Of a DNA stretch of 64,000 nt, positions 11,121 through 24,969 are shown piece by piece. The translations under genes were made by a program, and so were the position numbers. Source of the DNA: Xylocopa sonorina (taxonomy: Eukaryota; Arthropoda; Insecta; Hymenoptera; Apidae); contig NW_027490405.1 in assembly GCF_050948175.1 (NCBI RefSeq), forward strand, positions 186,001-250,000, given 5' to 3'. The first letter of the stretch is position 1. Each line of letters begins with the position of its first letter. Below the pieces are notes generated by a model. It did no database searches. It had not been told where the DNA came from and saw only the letters and a program-made list of their open reading frames with translations.

Positions 11121-11793
11121 CGCAATGAATATTTTATCTTATCATGAAACATAGAAGTGAGATGCGATATCGCGTTTTAAGAAGCATTTGAAATCTATTG
11201 CTACGATACGTAGACATCTGCAAACGCTACTTCCTAGCATGGAAGTGTCGCATTTACATTCTTTTGAAGTGAATACGAGATATACATGACACTCCGCAAT
11301 GAATATTATATCTTATCATGATACATAGGAATGAGGTGCTATATCGCGTTTTGAGAAGCATTAGAACTCTATTGCTAATATACGTAGACATCTGCAAACA
11401 ATATTTCCTAGCAAGGAAATGTCGCACTTACATTCCATTGAAGTCTATACGAGGTATACATAACATTACACAATGAATATTATATCTTATTACGAAACAT
11501 AGAAATGAAATACGACATCTCGTTTTAAGAAGCATTAGTACTCTATTGCTGTGATGCGTAGACATCTGCAAAGGCTATTTCCAAGCATGGAAGTGTCGCA
11601 TTTACATTCTTTTGTAGTGAATACGAGGTATAGATAACACTCCATAATGAATATTATATCTTATCATGAAACATAGAAATGAAATACGACTTCTCATTTT
11701 AAGAAGCATTAGAACTCTATTGCTACGATACGTAGACATCTGCAAACGCTATTTCCTAGCATGGAAGTGCCGCATTTACATTCTTTTGAAGAT

Positions 11794-12837
11794 AATACGA
11801 GGTATACATAACATTCCGCAATGAATATTATATCTTATTACGAAGCATAGAAATGAAATACGACTTCTCGTTTTAAGAAGCATTAGAACTCTATTGCTAC
11901 GATACGTAGACATCTGCAAACAATATTTCCTAGCAAGGAAGTGTCGCATTTACATTCTTTTGAAGTGAATACGAGGTATACATAACATTCCGCAATGAAT
12001 ATTATATCTTATCACGAAACATAGAAATGAGATGCGACATCTCGTATTAAGAAGCATTAGAACTCTATTGCTACGATACGTAGACATCTGCAAACGCTAT
12101 TTCCTAGCATGGAAGTGTCGCATTTACATTCTTCTGATGTGAATACGAGATATACATGACACTTCGCAATGAATATTATATCTTATCATGAAACATAGAA
12201 ATGAAATACGACTTCTCATTTTAAGAGGCATTAGAACTCTATTGCTACGATACGTAGACATCTGCAAACCCTATTTCCTAGCATGGAAGTGTCGCATTTT
12301 CATTCATTTAAAGTATATGCGTGGTATACATGACACTTCGCATTGAATATTATGTCTTATTAGGAAACATAGGAATGAGATGCGATATCGCGTTTTAGGA
12401 AGCGTTAGGACTCTATTGCTACGATACGTAGACACCTGCAAACGCTATTTCCTAGCAAGGAAGTGTCGCATTTACATTCTTTTGAAGTGAATACGAGGTA
12501 TACATGACACTTCGCAATGAATATTATATCTTATCATGAAACGTAGGAGTGAGATGCGATATGGCATTTTAAGAATCATTAGAACTCTATTGTTTCGACA
12601 CGTAGTCATCTGAAAACGCTATTTCCTAGCAAGGAAGTGTCGCATTTACATTCTTTTGAAGTGACTACAAGGTATACATAACACTCCATAATGAATATTA
12701 TATCTTAACATGAAACATAGCAGTGAGATGCGATATCGCGTTTTAAGAAGTATTAGAACTCTATTGCTACGATACGTAGACATCTGCAAACGCTATTTCC
12801 TAGCATGGAAGTGTCGCATCTACATTCTTTTGAAGTG
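11794..12837 (+). repeat. 6-monomer tandem duplication, copy A
   Basis: A 1044-bp block followed directly by its repeat. The marker TTAAGAGGCA occurs at 12221 and 13265 (offset 1044), and TTTCGACACG at 12593 and 13637. The left edge is visible as GATAATACGA changing to GTGAATACGA at the unit join. The six monomers carry distinct variants including CTTCTGATG, ACCCTATTTCC with a CATTTTCATT segment, and GACTACAAGG. Confidence 0.88.
12029..12043. other. GAGATG-CGA-CATCTC stem (alternative dyad example)
   Basis: At the place where other monomers have GCGATATCGC, this class has GAGATG and CATCTC six-base arms around a 3-base centre. A CAA-centred version occurs in the ATCTGAACATG monomers (for example near 14639). 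Confidence 0.7.
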
Positions 12838-13881
12838 AATACGAGGTATACATAACATTCCGCAATGAATATTATATCTTATTACGAAGCATAGAAATGA
12901 AATACGACTTCTCGTTTTAAGAAGCATTAGAACTCTATTGCTACGATACGTAGACATCTGCAAACAATATTTCCTAGCAAGGAAGTGTCGCATTTACATT
13001 CTTTTGAAGTGAATACGAGGTATACATAACATTCCGCAATGAATATTATATCTTATCACGAAACATAGAAATGAGATGCGACATCTCGTATTAAGAAGCA
13101 TTAGAACTCTATTGCTACGATACGTAGACATCTGCAAACGCTATTTCCTAGCATGGAAGTGTCGCATTTACATTCTTCTGATGTGAATACGAGATATACA
13201 TGACACTTCGCAATGAATATTATATCTTATCATGAAACATAGAAATGAAATACGACTTCTCATTTTAAGAGGCATTAGAACTCTATTGCTACGATACGTA
13301 GACATCTGCAAACCCTATTTCCTAGCATGGAAGTGTCGCATTTTCATTCATTTAAAGTATATGCGTGGTATACATGACACTTCGCATTGAATATTATGTC
13401 TTATTAGGAAACATAGGAATGAGATGCGATATCGCGTTTTAGGAAGCGTTAGGACTCTATTGCTACGATACGTAGACACCTGCAAACGCTATTTCCTAGC
13501 AAGGAAGTGTCGCATTTACATTCTTTTGAAGTGAATACGAGGTATACATGACACTTCGCAATGAATATTATATCTTATCATGAAACGTAGGAGTGAGATG
13601 CGATATGGCATTTTAAGAATCATTAGAACTCTATTGTTTCGACACGTAGTCATCTGAAAACGCTATTTCCTAGCAAGGAAGTGTCGCATTTACATTCTTT
13701 TGAAGTGACTACAAGGTATACATAACACTCCATAATGAATATTATATCTTAACATGAAACATAGCAGTGAGATGCGATATCGCGTTTTAAGAAGTATTAG
13801 AACTCTATTGCTACGATACGTAGACATCTGCAAACGCTATTTCCTAGCATGGAAGTGTCGCATCTACATTCTTTTGAAGTG
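12838..13881 (+). repeat. 6-monomer tandem duplication, copy B
   Basis: Direct repeat of 11794-12837, and I saw no difference between them over most of the length. The close identity points to a recent unequal exchange of six monomers. Confidence 0.88.
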
Positions 13882-14068
13882 AATACGAGGTATACATAAC
13901 ATTCCGCAATGAATATTATATCTTATTACGAAGCATAGAAATGAAATACGACTTCTCGTTTTAAGAAGCATTAGAACTCTATTGCTACGATACGTAGACA
14001 TCTGCAAACAATATTTCCTAGCAAGGAAGTGTCGCATTTACATTCTTTTGAAGTGAATACGAGGTATA
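13882..14068 (+). repeat. 6-monomer block, third partial copy
   Basis: About one monomer of a third copy follows. It breaks where ATACATAACATT is replaced by ATACATGACACT. After that the sequence jumps to the monomer type found 522 bp (three monomers) earlier, near 13547. Confidence 0.78.
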
Positions 14069-15475
14069 CATGACACTTCGCAATGAATATTATATCTTAT
14101 CATGAAACGTAGGAGTGAGATGCGATATGGCATTTTAAGAATCATTAGAACTCTATTGTTTCGACACGTAGTCATCTGAAAACGCTATTTCCTAGCAAGG
14201 AAGTGTCGCATTTACATTCTTTTGAAGTGACTACAAGGTAAACATAACACTCCATAATGAATATTATATCTTAACATGAAACATAGCAGTGAGATGCGAT
14301 ATCGCGTTTTAAGAAGCATTAGAACTCTATTGCTACGATACGTAGACATCTGCAAACGCTATTTCCTAGCATGGAAGTGTCTCATCTACATTCTTTTGAA
14401 GATAATACGAGGTATACATAACATTCCGCAATGAATATTATACCTTATCGTGAAACATATAAGAGAGATGCAATGTCACGTTTTATGAAGCATTAGAACT
14501 CTACTGCTACGATACGTAGACATCTGCAAAGGCTATTTCCTAGCATGGAAGGGTCGCATTTACATTCTTTTGAAGTGAGTACGAGGTATACATGACACTT
14601 CGCAATGAATATTATATCTGAACATGAAACATAGAAGTGAGATGCAACATCTCGTTTTAAGAAGCATTAGAACTCTATTGCTACGATACGTAGGCATCTG
14701 CAAACGCTATTCCCTAGCATGGAAGTGTCGCATTTACATTCTTTTGAAGTGAATACGAGATATACATGACACTTCGCAATGGATACTATATCTTATCATG
14801 AAATATAGGAGTGAGATGCGATATGGCATTTTAAGAATCATTAGAACTCTATTGTTTCGACACGTAGTCATCTGAAAACGCTATTTCCTAGCAAGGAAGT
14901 GTCGCATTTACATTCTTTTGAAGTGACTACAAAGTATACATAACACTCCATAATGAATATTATATCTTAACATGAAACATAGCAGTGAGATGCGATATCG
15001 CGTTTTAAGAAGTATTGGAACTCTATTGCTACGATACGTAGACATCTGCAAACGCTATTTCCTAGCATGGAAGTGTCGCATCTACATCCTTTTGAAGTGA
15101 ATACGAGGTATACATAACATTCCGCAATGAATATTATATCTTATTACGAAGCATAGAAATGAAATACGACTTCTCGTTTTAAGAAGCATTAGAACTCTAT
15201 TGCTACGATACGTAGACATCTGCAAACAATATTTCCTAGCAAGGAAGTGTCGCATTTACATTCTTTTGAAGTGAATACGAGGTATACATAACATTCCGCA
15301 ATGAATATTATATCGTATCACGAAACATAGAAATGAGATGCGACATCTCGTATTAAGAAGCATTAGAACTCTATTGCTACGATACGTAGACATCTGCAAA
15401 CGCTATTTCCTAGCATGGAAGTGTCGCATCTACATTCTTTTGAAGTGAATACGAGGTATACATAACATTCCGCAA
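14069..15475 (+). repeat. Mosaic satellite segment
   Basis: Eight or so monomers repeat types from the flanking blocks in a scrambled order. TTTCGACACG occurs at 14159 and 14855. An ATAAGAGAGATG type occurs at about 14459, here with the private AATGTCACG, and a TAGGCATCTGC type near 14690. I see no gene or foreign insert. Confidence 0.85.
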
Positions 15476-16490
15476 TGAATATTATATCTTATCTCGAAAC
15501 ATAGATGTGAGATGCGATATCGCGATGTAAGAAGCACTAGATCTCTATTGCTACGATGCGTAGACATCTGCAAATGTTATTTCCTAGCAAGGAAGTGTCG
15601 CATTTACATTCTTTTGACGTGAATACGAGGTAAACATAACATTCCACAATGAAAATTACACCATATTACGAAATATAGAAATGAAATGCGACTTCTCATT
15701 TTAAGAAGCATTAGAACTCTATTGCCACGATACGTAGACATCTGCAAACCCTATTTCCTAGCATGGAAGTGTCGCATTTTCATTCATTTGAAGTATATGC
15801 GTGGTATACATGACACTTCGCATTGAATATTATGTCTTATTAGGAAACATAGGAATGAGATGCGATATCGCGTGTTAGGAAGCGTTAGGACTCTATTGCT
15901 ACGATACGTAGACACCTGCAAACGCTATTTCCTAGCAAGGAAGTGTCGCATTTACATTCTTTTGAAGTGAATACGAGGTATACATGACACTTCGCAATGA
16001 ATATTATATCCTATCATGAAACGTAGGAGTGAGATGCGATATGGCATTTTAAGAATCATTAGAACTCTATTGTTTCGACACGTAGTCATCTGAAAACGCT
16101 ATTTCCTAGCAAGGAAGTGTCGCATTTACATTCTTTTGAAGTGACTACAAGGTATACATAACACTCCATAATGAATATTATATCTTAACAACGAAACATA
16201 GCAGTGAGATGCGATATCGCGTTTTAAGAAGTATTAGAACTCTATTGCTACGATACGTAGACATCTGCAAACGCTATTTCCTAGCATGGAAGTGTCGCAT
16301 CTACATTCTTTTGAAGTGAGTACGAGGTATACATAACATTCCGCAATGAATATTATATCTTATTACGAAGCATAGAAATGAAATACGACTTCTCGTTTTA
16401 AGAAGCATTAGAACTCTATTGCTACGATACGTAGACATCTGCAAACAATATTTCCTAGCAAGGAAGTGTCGCATTTACATTCTTTTGAAG
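15476..16490 (+). repeat. Array-2 block repeated 16 monomers downstream, copy A
   Basis: It matches 18261-19274 at an offset of 2784-2785 bp. Shared markers are TCTCGAAACATAGATG, AAATGTTATTTCC, GAAAATTACACC, ACCCTATTTCC with CATTTTCATT, TTTCGACACG (16073; 18858) and the CGAAGCATAG monomer. The 1-bp difference in offset comes from an extra base near 16191 in this copy. Confidence 0.83.
16181..16200 (+). other. 1-bp insertion in a monomer
   Basis: TTAACAACGAAACATAG in place of TTAACATGAAACATAG. The landmark phase returns by +1. Confidence 0.8.
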
Positions 16491-18260
16491 TGAATACGAG
16501 GTATACATAACATTCCGCAATGAATATTATATCTTATCACGAAACATAGAAATGGGATGCGATATCGCTATTTAAGAAACATTAGAACTCTATTGCTTCG
16601 ATACGTAGACATCTGGGAACGCTATTTCCTTGAAAGGAAGTGGCGCATTTACAATCATTTGAAGTGAATACGAGGTATACGTAACACTCTACGATGTATA
16701 TTATATCTTATCACGAAACATAGAAATGAAGTGTGACATCTCGTTTTAAGAAGCATTAGAACTCTATTGCTACGATACGTGGACATCTGCAAACGCTATT
16801 TCCTAGCATGTAAGTGTCGCATTTACATTCTTTTGAAGTGAATACGAGGTATACATGACACATCGCAATGATTATTATATCTTATCATGAAACATAGATG
16901 TGAGATGCGATATCGCGATTTAAGAAGCACTAGAACTCTATTGCTACGATGCGTAGACATCTGCAAATGTTATTTCCTAGCAAGGAAGTGTCGCATTTAC
17001 ATTCTTTTGACGTGAATACGAGGTAAACATAACATTCCACAATGAAAATTACACCTTATTACGAAATATAGAAATGAAATGCGACTTCTCATTTTAAGAA
17101 GCATTGGAACTCTATTGCTACGATACGTAGACATCTGCAAACCCTATTTCCTAGCATGGAAGTGCCGCATTTACATTCTTTTGAAGTGAATACGATGTAT
17201 ACATGACACTGCGCAATGAATATTATATCTTATCATGAAACATAGGAGTGAGATGCGATATCGCGTTTCAAGAAGCATTAGAACTCTATTGCTACGATAC
17301 GTAGACATCTGCAAACAATATTTCCTAGCATGGATGTGTCGCATTTACATTCTGTTGAAGTGAATACGAGGTATACATGACACTTCGCAATGAATATTAT
17401 ATCTTATCATGAAACATAGGAGTGAGATGCGATATGGCATTTTAAGAATCATTAGAACTCTATTGTTCCGACACGCAGTCATCTGGAAACGCTATTTCCT
17501 AGCAAGGAAGTGTCGCATTTGCATTCTTTTGAAGTGACTACGGGGTATACATAACACTCCATAATGAATATTATATCTTAACATGAAACATAGCAGTGAG
17601 ATGCGATATCGCGTTTTAAGAAGCATTAGAACTCTATTGCTACGATACTTAGACATCTGCAAACGCTATTTCCTAACTTGGAAGTGTCGCATCTACATTC
17701 TTTTGAAGATAATACGAGGTATACACAACATTCCGCAATGAATATTATACCTTATCATGAAACATATAAGAGAGATGCGATATCGCGTTTTAGGAAGCAT
17801 TAGAACTCTACTGCTACGATACGTAGACATCTGCAAAGGCTATTTCCTAGCATGGAATGGTCGCATTTACATTCTTTTGAAGTGAGTACGAGGTATACAT
17901 GACACTTCGCAATGAATATTATATCTGAACATGAAACATAGACGTGAGATGCAACATCTCGTTTTAAGAAGCATTAGAACTCTATTGCTACGATACGTAG
18001 ACATCTGCAAACGCTATTTCCTAGCAAGGAAGTGTCGCATTTACATTCTTTTGAAGTGAATACGAAGTATACATAACATTCCGCAATGAATATTATATCT
18101 CATAACGAAACATAGAAATGAGATGCGACATCTCGTATTAAGAAGCATTAGAACTCTATTGCTACGATACGTAGACATCTGCAAACGCAATTTCCTAGCA
18201 TGTAAGTGTCGCATTTACATTCCTTTGAAGTTTATACGAGGTATACATGACTCTTCGCAT
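16491..18260 (+). repeat. Mosaic satellite segment
   Basis: About ten monomers of mixed type. They include the TTGAAAGGAAGTGG type (near 16631), a TGGACATCTG type (near 16780), a second GAAAATTACACC type (near 17046) and one GGGGTATAC cassette that starts at 17521. Every monomer remains 174 bp. I see nothing non-satellite. Confidence 0.85.
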
Positions 18261-19274
18261 TGAATATTATATCTTATCTCGAAACATAGATGTGAGATGC
18301 GATATCGCGATATAAGAAGCACTAGATCTCTATTGCTACGATGCGTAGACATCTGCAAATGTTATTTCCTAGCAAGGAAGTTTCGCATTTACATTCTTTT
18401 GACGTGAATACGAGGTAAACATAAGACTCCACAATGAAAATTACACCATATTACGAAATATAGAAATGATATGCGACTTCTCATTTTAAGAAGCATTAGA
18501 ACTCTATTGCTACGATACGTAGACATCTGCAAACCCTATTTTCTAGCATGGAAGTGTCGCATTTTCATTCATTTGAAGTATATGCGTGGTATACATGACA
18601 CTTCGCATTGAATATTATGTCTTATTAGGAAACATAGGAATGAGATGCGATATCGCGTTTTAGGAAGCGTTAGGACTCTATTGCTACTATACGTAGACAC
18701 CTGCAAACGCTATTTCCTAGCAAGGAAGTGTCGCATTTACATTCTTTTGAAGTGAATACGAGGTATACATGACACTTCGCAATGAATATTATATCTTATC
18801 ATGAAACGTAGGAGTGAGATGCGATATGGCATTTTAAGAATCATTAGAACTCTATTGTTTCGACACGTAGTCATCTGAAAACGCTATTTCCTAGCAAGGA
18901 AGTGTCGCATTTACATTCTTTTGAAGTGACTACAAGGTATACATAACACTCCATAATGAATATTATATCTTAACATGAAACATAGCAGTGAGATGCGATA
19001 TCGCGTTTTAAGAAGCATTAGAACTCTATTGCTACGATACGTAGACATCTGCAAACGCTATTTCCTAGCATGGAAGTGTCGCATCTACATTCTTTTGAAG
19101 TGAATACGAGGTATACATAACATTCCGCAATGAATATTATATCTTATTACGAAGCATAGAAATGAAATACGACTTCTCGTTTTAAGAAGCATTAGAACTC
19201 TATTGCTACGATACGTAGACATCTGCAAACAATATTTCCTAGCAAGAAAGTGTCGCATTTGCATTCTTTTGAAG
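18261..19274 (+). repeat. Array-2 block repeated 16 monomers downstream, copy B
   Basis: Partner of 15476-16490. Similarity stops where CATTTGCATTC and GTGACTACAAGG replace CATTTACATTC and GTGAATACGAGG. The spacing equals the 16-monomer period seen in array 1, although the variants differ. Confidence 0.83.
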
Positions 19275-19908
19275 TGACTACAAGGCATACATAACACTCC
19301 ATAGTGAATATTATATCTTAACATGAAACATAGCAGTGAGATGCGATATCGCGTTTTAAGAAGTATTAGAACTCTATTGCTACGATACGTAGACATCTGC
19401 AAACGCTATTTCCTAGCATGGAAGTGTCGCATCTACATTCTTTTGAAGTGAATACGAGGTATACATAACATTCCGCAATGAATATTATATCTTATTACGA
19501 AGCATAGAAATGAAATACGACTTCTCGTTTTAAGAAGCATTAGAACTCTATTGCTACGATACGTAGACATCTGCAAACAATATTTCCTAGCAAGGAAGTG
19601 TCGCATTTACATTCTTTTGAAGTGAATACGAGGTATACATAACATTCCGCAATGAATATTATATCTTATCACGAAACATAGAAATGAGATGCGACATCTC
19701 GTATTAAGAAGCATTAGAACTCTATTGCTACGATACGTAGACATCTGCAAACGCTATTTCCTAGCATGGAAGTGTCGCATTTACATTCTTCTGATGTGAA
19801 TACGAGATATACATGACACTTCGCAATGAATATTATATCTTATCATGAAACATAGAAATGGGATGCGATATCGCTATTTAAGAAACATTAGAACTCTATT
19901 GCTTCGAT
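18865..19908 (+). repeat. 6-monomer tandem duplication, copy A
   Basis: A 1044-bp block repeated immediately at 19909-20952. The distinctive GCAAGAAAGTG with GGCATACATAAC and CCATAGTGAA occurs near 19241 and 20285. The start is seen at ACGTAGTCATCTG: upstream of it this copy has TTTCGAC, while copy B has CTTCGAT. Confidence 0.88.
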
Positions 19909-20952
19909 ACGTAGTCATCTGAAAACGCTATTTCCTAGCAAGGAAGTGTCGCATTTACATTCTTTTGAAGTGACTACAAGGTATACATAACACTCCATAA
20001 TGAATATTATATCTTAACATGAAACATAGGAGTGAGATGCTATATCGCGTTTTAAGAAGTATTAGAACTCTATTGCTACGATACGTAGACATCTGCAAAC
20101 GCTATTTCCTAGCATGGAAGTGTCGCATCTACATTCTTTTGAAGTGAATACGAGGTATACATAACATTCCGCAATGAATATTATATCTTATTACGAAGCA
20201 TAGAAATGAAATACGACTTCTCGTTTTAAGAAGCATTAGAACTCTATTGCTACGATACGTAGACATCTGCAAACAATATTTCCTAGCAAGAAAGTGTCGC
20301 ATTTGCATTCTTTTGAAGTGACTACAAGGCATACATAACACTCCATAGTGAATATTATATCTTAACATGAAACATAGCAGTGAGATGCGATATCGCGTTT
20401 TAAGAAGTATTAGAACTCTATTGCTACGATACGTAGACATCTGCAGACGCTATTTCCTAGCATGGAAGTGTCGCATCTACATTCTTTTGAAGTGAATACG
20501 AGGTATACATAACATTCCGCAATGAATATTATATCTTATTACGAAGCATAGAAATGAAATACGACTTCTCGTTTTAAGAAGCATTAGAACTCTATTGCTA
20601 CGATACGTAGACATCTGCAAACAATATTTCCTAGCAAGGAAGTGTCGCATTTACATTCTTTTGAAGTGAATACGAGGTATACATAACATTCCGCAATGAA
20701 TATTATATCTTATCACGAAACATAGAAATGAGATGCGACATCTCGTATTAAGAAGCATTAGAACTCTATTGCTACGATACGTAGACATCTGCAAACGCTA
20801 TTTCCTAGCATGGAAGTGTCGCATTTACATTCTTCTGATGTGAATACGAGATATACATGACACTTCGCAATGAATATTATATCTTATCATGAAACATAGA
20901 AATGGGATGCGATATCGCTATTTAAGAAACATTAGAACTCTATTGCTTCGAT
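19909..20952 (+). repeat. 6-monomer tandem duplication, copy B
   Basis: Direct repeat of 18865-19908, with few differences (for example TAGGAGTGAGATGCTAT near 20028 and CTGCAGACGC near 20443). The monomer at the join is a hybrid: its left part is the TTAAGAAAC/CTTCGATACG type and its right part the GTCATCTGAAAACG type. That is the signature expected for an unequal crossover inside a monomer. Confidence 0.88.
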
Positions 20953-23900
20953 ACGTAGAAATCTGGGAACGCTATTTCCTTGAAAGGAAGTGGCGCATTT
21001 ACAATCATTTGAAGTGAATACGAGGTATACATAACACACTACCATGTATATTATATCTTATCACGAAACATAGAAATGAAATGTGACATCTCGTTTTAAG
21101 AAGCATTAGAACTCTATTGCTACGATACGTGGACATCTGCAAACGCTATTTCCTAGCATGTAAGTGTCGCATTTACATTCTTTTGAAGTGACTACAAGGT
21201 ATACATAACACTCCATAATGAATATTATATCTTAACATGAAACATAGCAGTGAGATGCGATATCGCGTTTTAAGAAGTATTAGAACTCCATTGCAACGAT
21301 ACGTAGACATCTGCAAACGCTATTTCCTAGCGTGGAAGTGTCGCATCTACATTCTTTTGAAGTGAATACGAGGTATACATAACATTCCGCAATGAATATT
21401 ATATCTTATTACGAAGCATAGAAATGAAATACGACTTCTCGTTTTAAGAAGCACTAGAACTCTATTGCTACGATACGTAGACATCTGCAAACAATATTTC
21501 CTAGCAAGGAAGTGTCGCACTTGCATTCTTTTGAAGTGACTACAAGGCATACATAACACTCCATAGTGAATATTATATCTTGACATGAAACATAGCAGTG
21601 AGATGCGATATCGCGTTTTAAGAAGTATTAGAACTCTATTGCTACGATACGTAGACATCTGCAAACGCTATTTCCTAGCATGGAAGTGTCGCATCTACAT
21701 TCTTTTGAAGTGAATACGAGGTTTACATAACATTCCGCAATGAATATTATATCTTATTACGAAGCATAGAAATGAAATACGACTTCTCGTTTTAAGAAGC
21801 ATTAGAACTCTATTGCTACGATACGTAGACATCTGCAAACAATATTTCCTAGCAAGGAAGTGTCGCATTTACATTCTTTTGAAGTGAATACGAGTTATAC
21901 ATAACATTCCGCAATGAATATTATATCTTATCACGAAACATAGAAATGAGATGCGACATCTCGTATTAAGAAGCATTAGAACTCTATTGCTACGATACGT
22001 AGATATCTGCAAACGCTATTTCCTAGCATGGAAGTGTCGCATTTACATTCTTCTGATGTGAATACGAGATATACATGACACTTCGCAATGAATATTATAT
22101 CTTATCATGAAACATAGAAATGGGATGCGATATCGCTATTTAAGAAACATTAGAACTCTATTGCTTCGATACGTAGACATCTGGGAACGCTATTTCCTTG
22201 AAAGGAAGTGGCGCATTTACAATCATTTGAAGTGAATACGAGGTATACATAACACTCTACCATGTATATTATATCTTATCACGAAACATAAAAATGAAAT
22301 GTGACATCTCGTTTTAAGAAGCATTAGAACTCTATTGCTACGATACGTGGACGTCTGCAAACAATATTTCCTAGCAAGGAAGTGTCGCATTTGCATTCTT
22401 TTGAAGTGATTACGGGGTATACATAACACTCCATAATGAATATTATATCTTAACATGAAACATAGCAGTGAGATGCGATATCGCGTTTTAAGAAGCATTA
22501 GAACTCTATTGCTACGATACGTAGACATCTGCAAACGCTATTTCCTAGCTTGGAGGTGTCGCATCTACATTCTTTTGAAGATAATACGAGGTATACATAA
22601 CATTCCGCAATGAATATTATACCTTATCATGAAACATATAAGAGAGATGCGATATCGCGTTTTAGGAAGCATTAGAACTCTACTGCTACGATACGTAGAC
22701 ATCTGCAAAGGCTATTTCCTAGCATGGAAGGGTCGCATTTACATTCTTTTGAAGTGAGTACGAGGTATACATGACACTTCGCAATGAATATTATATCTGA
22801 ACATGAAACATAGACGTGAGATGCAACATCTCGTTTTAAGAAGCATTAGAACTCTATTGCTACGATACGTAGGCATCTGCAAACGCTATTCCCTAGCATG
22901 GAAGTGTCGCATTTACATTCTTTTGAAGTGAATACGAGATATACATGACACTTCGCAATGGATACTATATCTTATCATGAAATATAGAAGTGAGATGCGA
23001 TATCGCGTTTTAGGAAGCATTAGAACTCTATTGCTACGATACGTAGACATCTGCAAACAATATTTCCTAGCAAGGAAGTGTCGCATTTACATTCTTTTGA
23101 AGTGAATACGAGGTATACATAACATTCCGCAATGAATATTATATCTTATCACGAAACATAGAAATGAGATGCGACATCTCGTATTAAGAAGCATTAGAAC
23201 TCTATTGCTACGATACGTAGACATCTGCAAACGCTATTTCCTAGCATGGAAGTGTCGCATTTACATTCTTCTGACGTGAATACGAGATATACATGACACT
23301 TCGCAATGAATATTATATCTTATCATGAAACATAGAAATGGGATGCGATATCGCTATTTAAGAAACATTAGAACTCTATTGCTTCGATACGTAGACATCT
23401 GGGAACGCTATTTCCTTGAAAGGAAGTGGCGCATTTACAATCATTTGAAGTGAATACGAGGTATACATAACACTCTACCATGTATATTATATCTTATCAC
23501 GAAACATAGAAATGAAATGTGACATCTCGTTTTAAGAAGCATTAGAACTCTATTGCTACGATACGTGGACATCTGCAAACGCTATTTCCTAGCATGTAAG
23601 TGTCGCATTTACATTCTTTTGAAGTGACTACAAGGTATACATAACACTCCATAATGAATATTATATCTTAACATGAAACATAGCAGTGAGATGCGATATC
23701 GCGTTTTAAGAAGTATTAGAACTCCATTGCAACGATACGTAGACATCTGCAAACGCTATTTCCTAGCGTGGAAGTCGCATCTACATTCTTTTGAAGTGAA
23801 TACGAGGTATACATAACATTCCGCAATGAATATTATATCTTATCTCGAAACATAGATGTGAGATGCGATATCGCGATTTAAGAAGCACTAGATCTCTATT

Positions 23901-24298
23901 GCTACGATGCGTAGACATCTGCAAATGTTATTTCCTAGCAAGGAAGTGTCGCATTTACATTCTTTTGACGTGAATACGAGGTAAACATAACATTCCACAA
24001 TGAAAATTACACCATATTACGAAATATAGAAATGAAATGCGACTTCTCATTTTAAGAAGCATTGGAACTCTATTGCTACGATACGTAGACATCTGCAAAC
24101 CCTATTTCCTAGCATGGAAGTGTCGCATTTTCATTCATTTGAAGTACATGCGTGGTATACATGACACTTCGCATTGAATATTATGTCTTATTAGGAAACA
24201 TAGGAATGAGATGCGATATCGCGTTTTAGGAAGCGCTAGGACTCTATTGCTACGATACGTAGACACCTGCAAACGCTATTTCCTAGCATGGAAGTGTC
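20953..24298 (+). repeat. Segment with 7-monomer and 14-monomer spacing
   Basis: The TGAAAGGAAG marker occurs at 20981, 22199 and 23417, twice 1218 bp (7 x 174). The rare AACTCCATTGCAACG near 21285 recurs near 23721, 2436 bp (14 monomers) away. Between the markers the order of types differs, so this is a partly scrambled 7-mer. A GGGGTATAC cassette copy starts at 22393. There is no foreign DNA. Confidence 0.82.
23769..23782 (+). other. 2-bp deletion in a monomer
   Basis: GGAAGTCGCATC in place of GGAAGTGTCGCATC. The phase changes by -2. Confidence 0.85.
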
Positions 24299-24969
24299 GC
24301 ATTTGCATTCTTTTGAAGTGACTACGGGGTATACATAACACTCCATAATGAATATTATATCTTAACATGAAACATAGCAGTGAGATGCGATATCGCGTTT
24401 TAAGAAGCATTAGAACTCTATTGCTACGATACGTAGACATCTGCAAACGCTATTTCCTAGCTTGGAAGTGTCGCATCTACATTCTTTTGAAGATAATACG
24501 AGGTATACATAACATTCCGCATTGAATATTATACCTTATCATGAAACATATAAGAGAGATGCGATATCGCGTTTTAGGAAGCATTAGAACTCTACTGCTA
24601 CGATACGTAGACATCTGCAAAGGCTATTTCCTAGCATCGAAGGGTCGCATTTACATTCTTTTGAAGTGAGTACGAGGTATACATGACACTTCGCAATGAA
24701 TATTATATCTGAACATGAAACATAGACGTGAGATGCAACATCTCGTTTTAAGAAGCATTAGAACTCTATTGCTACGATACGTAGGCATCTGCAAACGCTA
24801 TTCCCTAGCATGGAAGTGTCGCATTTACATTCTTTTGAAGTGAATACGAGATATACATGACACTTCGCAATGGATACTATATCTTATCATGAAATATAGA
24901 AGTGAGATGCGATATCGCGTTTTAGGAAGCATTAGAACTCTATTGCTACGATACGTAGACATCTGCAAA
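24299..24969 (+). repeat. GGGGTATAC cassette, copy A of a 6-monomer pair
   Basis: An ordered run of about four monomers with fixed variants: TTTGCATTC, CTACGGGGTATAC, TAGCTTGGAAG, AAGATAATACG, ATATAAGAGAGATG, GGAAGGGTCGC, ATCTGAACATG, GCAACATCTCG and GGATACTATATC. The same run is repeated at 25343, exactly 1044 bp on. Related cassettes start at 17521, 22393, 42747 and 47097. Confidence 0.85.

Larger units (their letters stand above)
10545..12199 (+). repeat. Dispersed segmental duplication, left copy
   Basis: The monomer order here recurs near 39773-41254. Markers in order are ACTTATTTACG (10727; 39955), ACATATGGAAACGTTATTCCC, ATACCTAGAC, GATACATAGGAATGAGG (about 11320; 40375), ATTGCTAATATACG, GCTGTGATGCG, CCAAGCATGG and CTTCTGATGTG. 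The offset is 168 monomers on the left side and 167 on the right, so one monomer (around 11147-11320) is absent from the right copy. Similarity ends near 12199. Confidence 0.82.
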
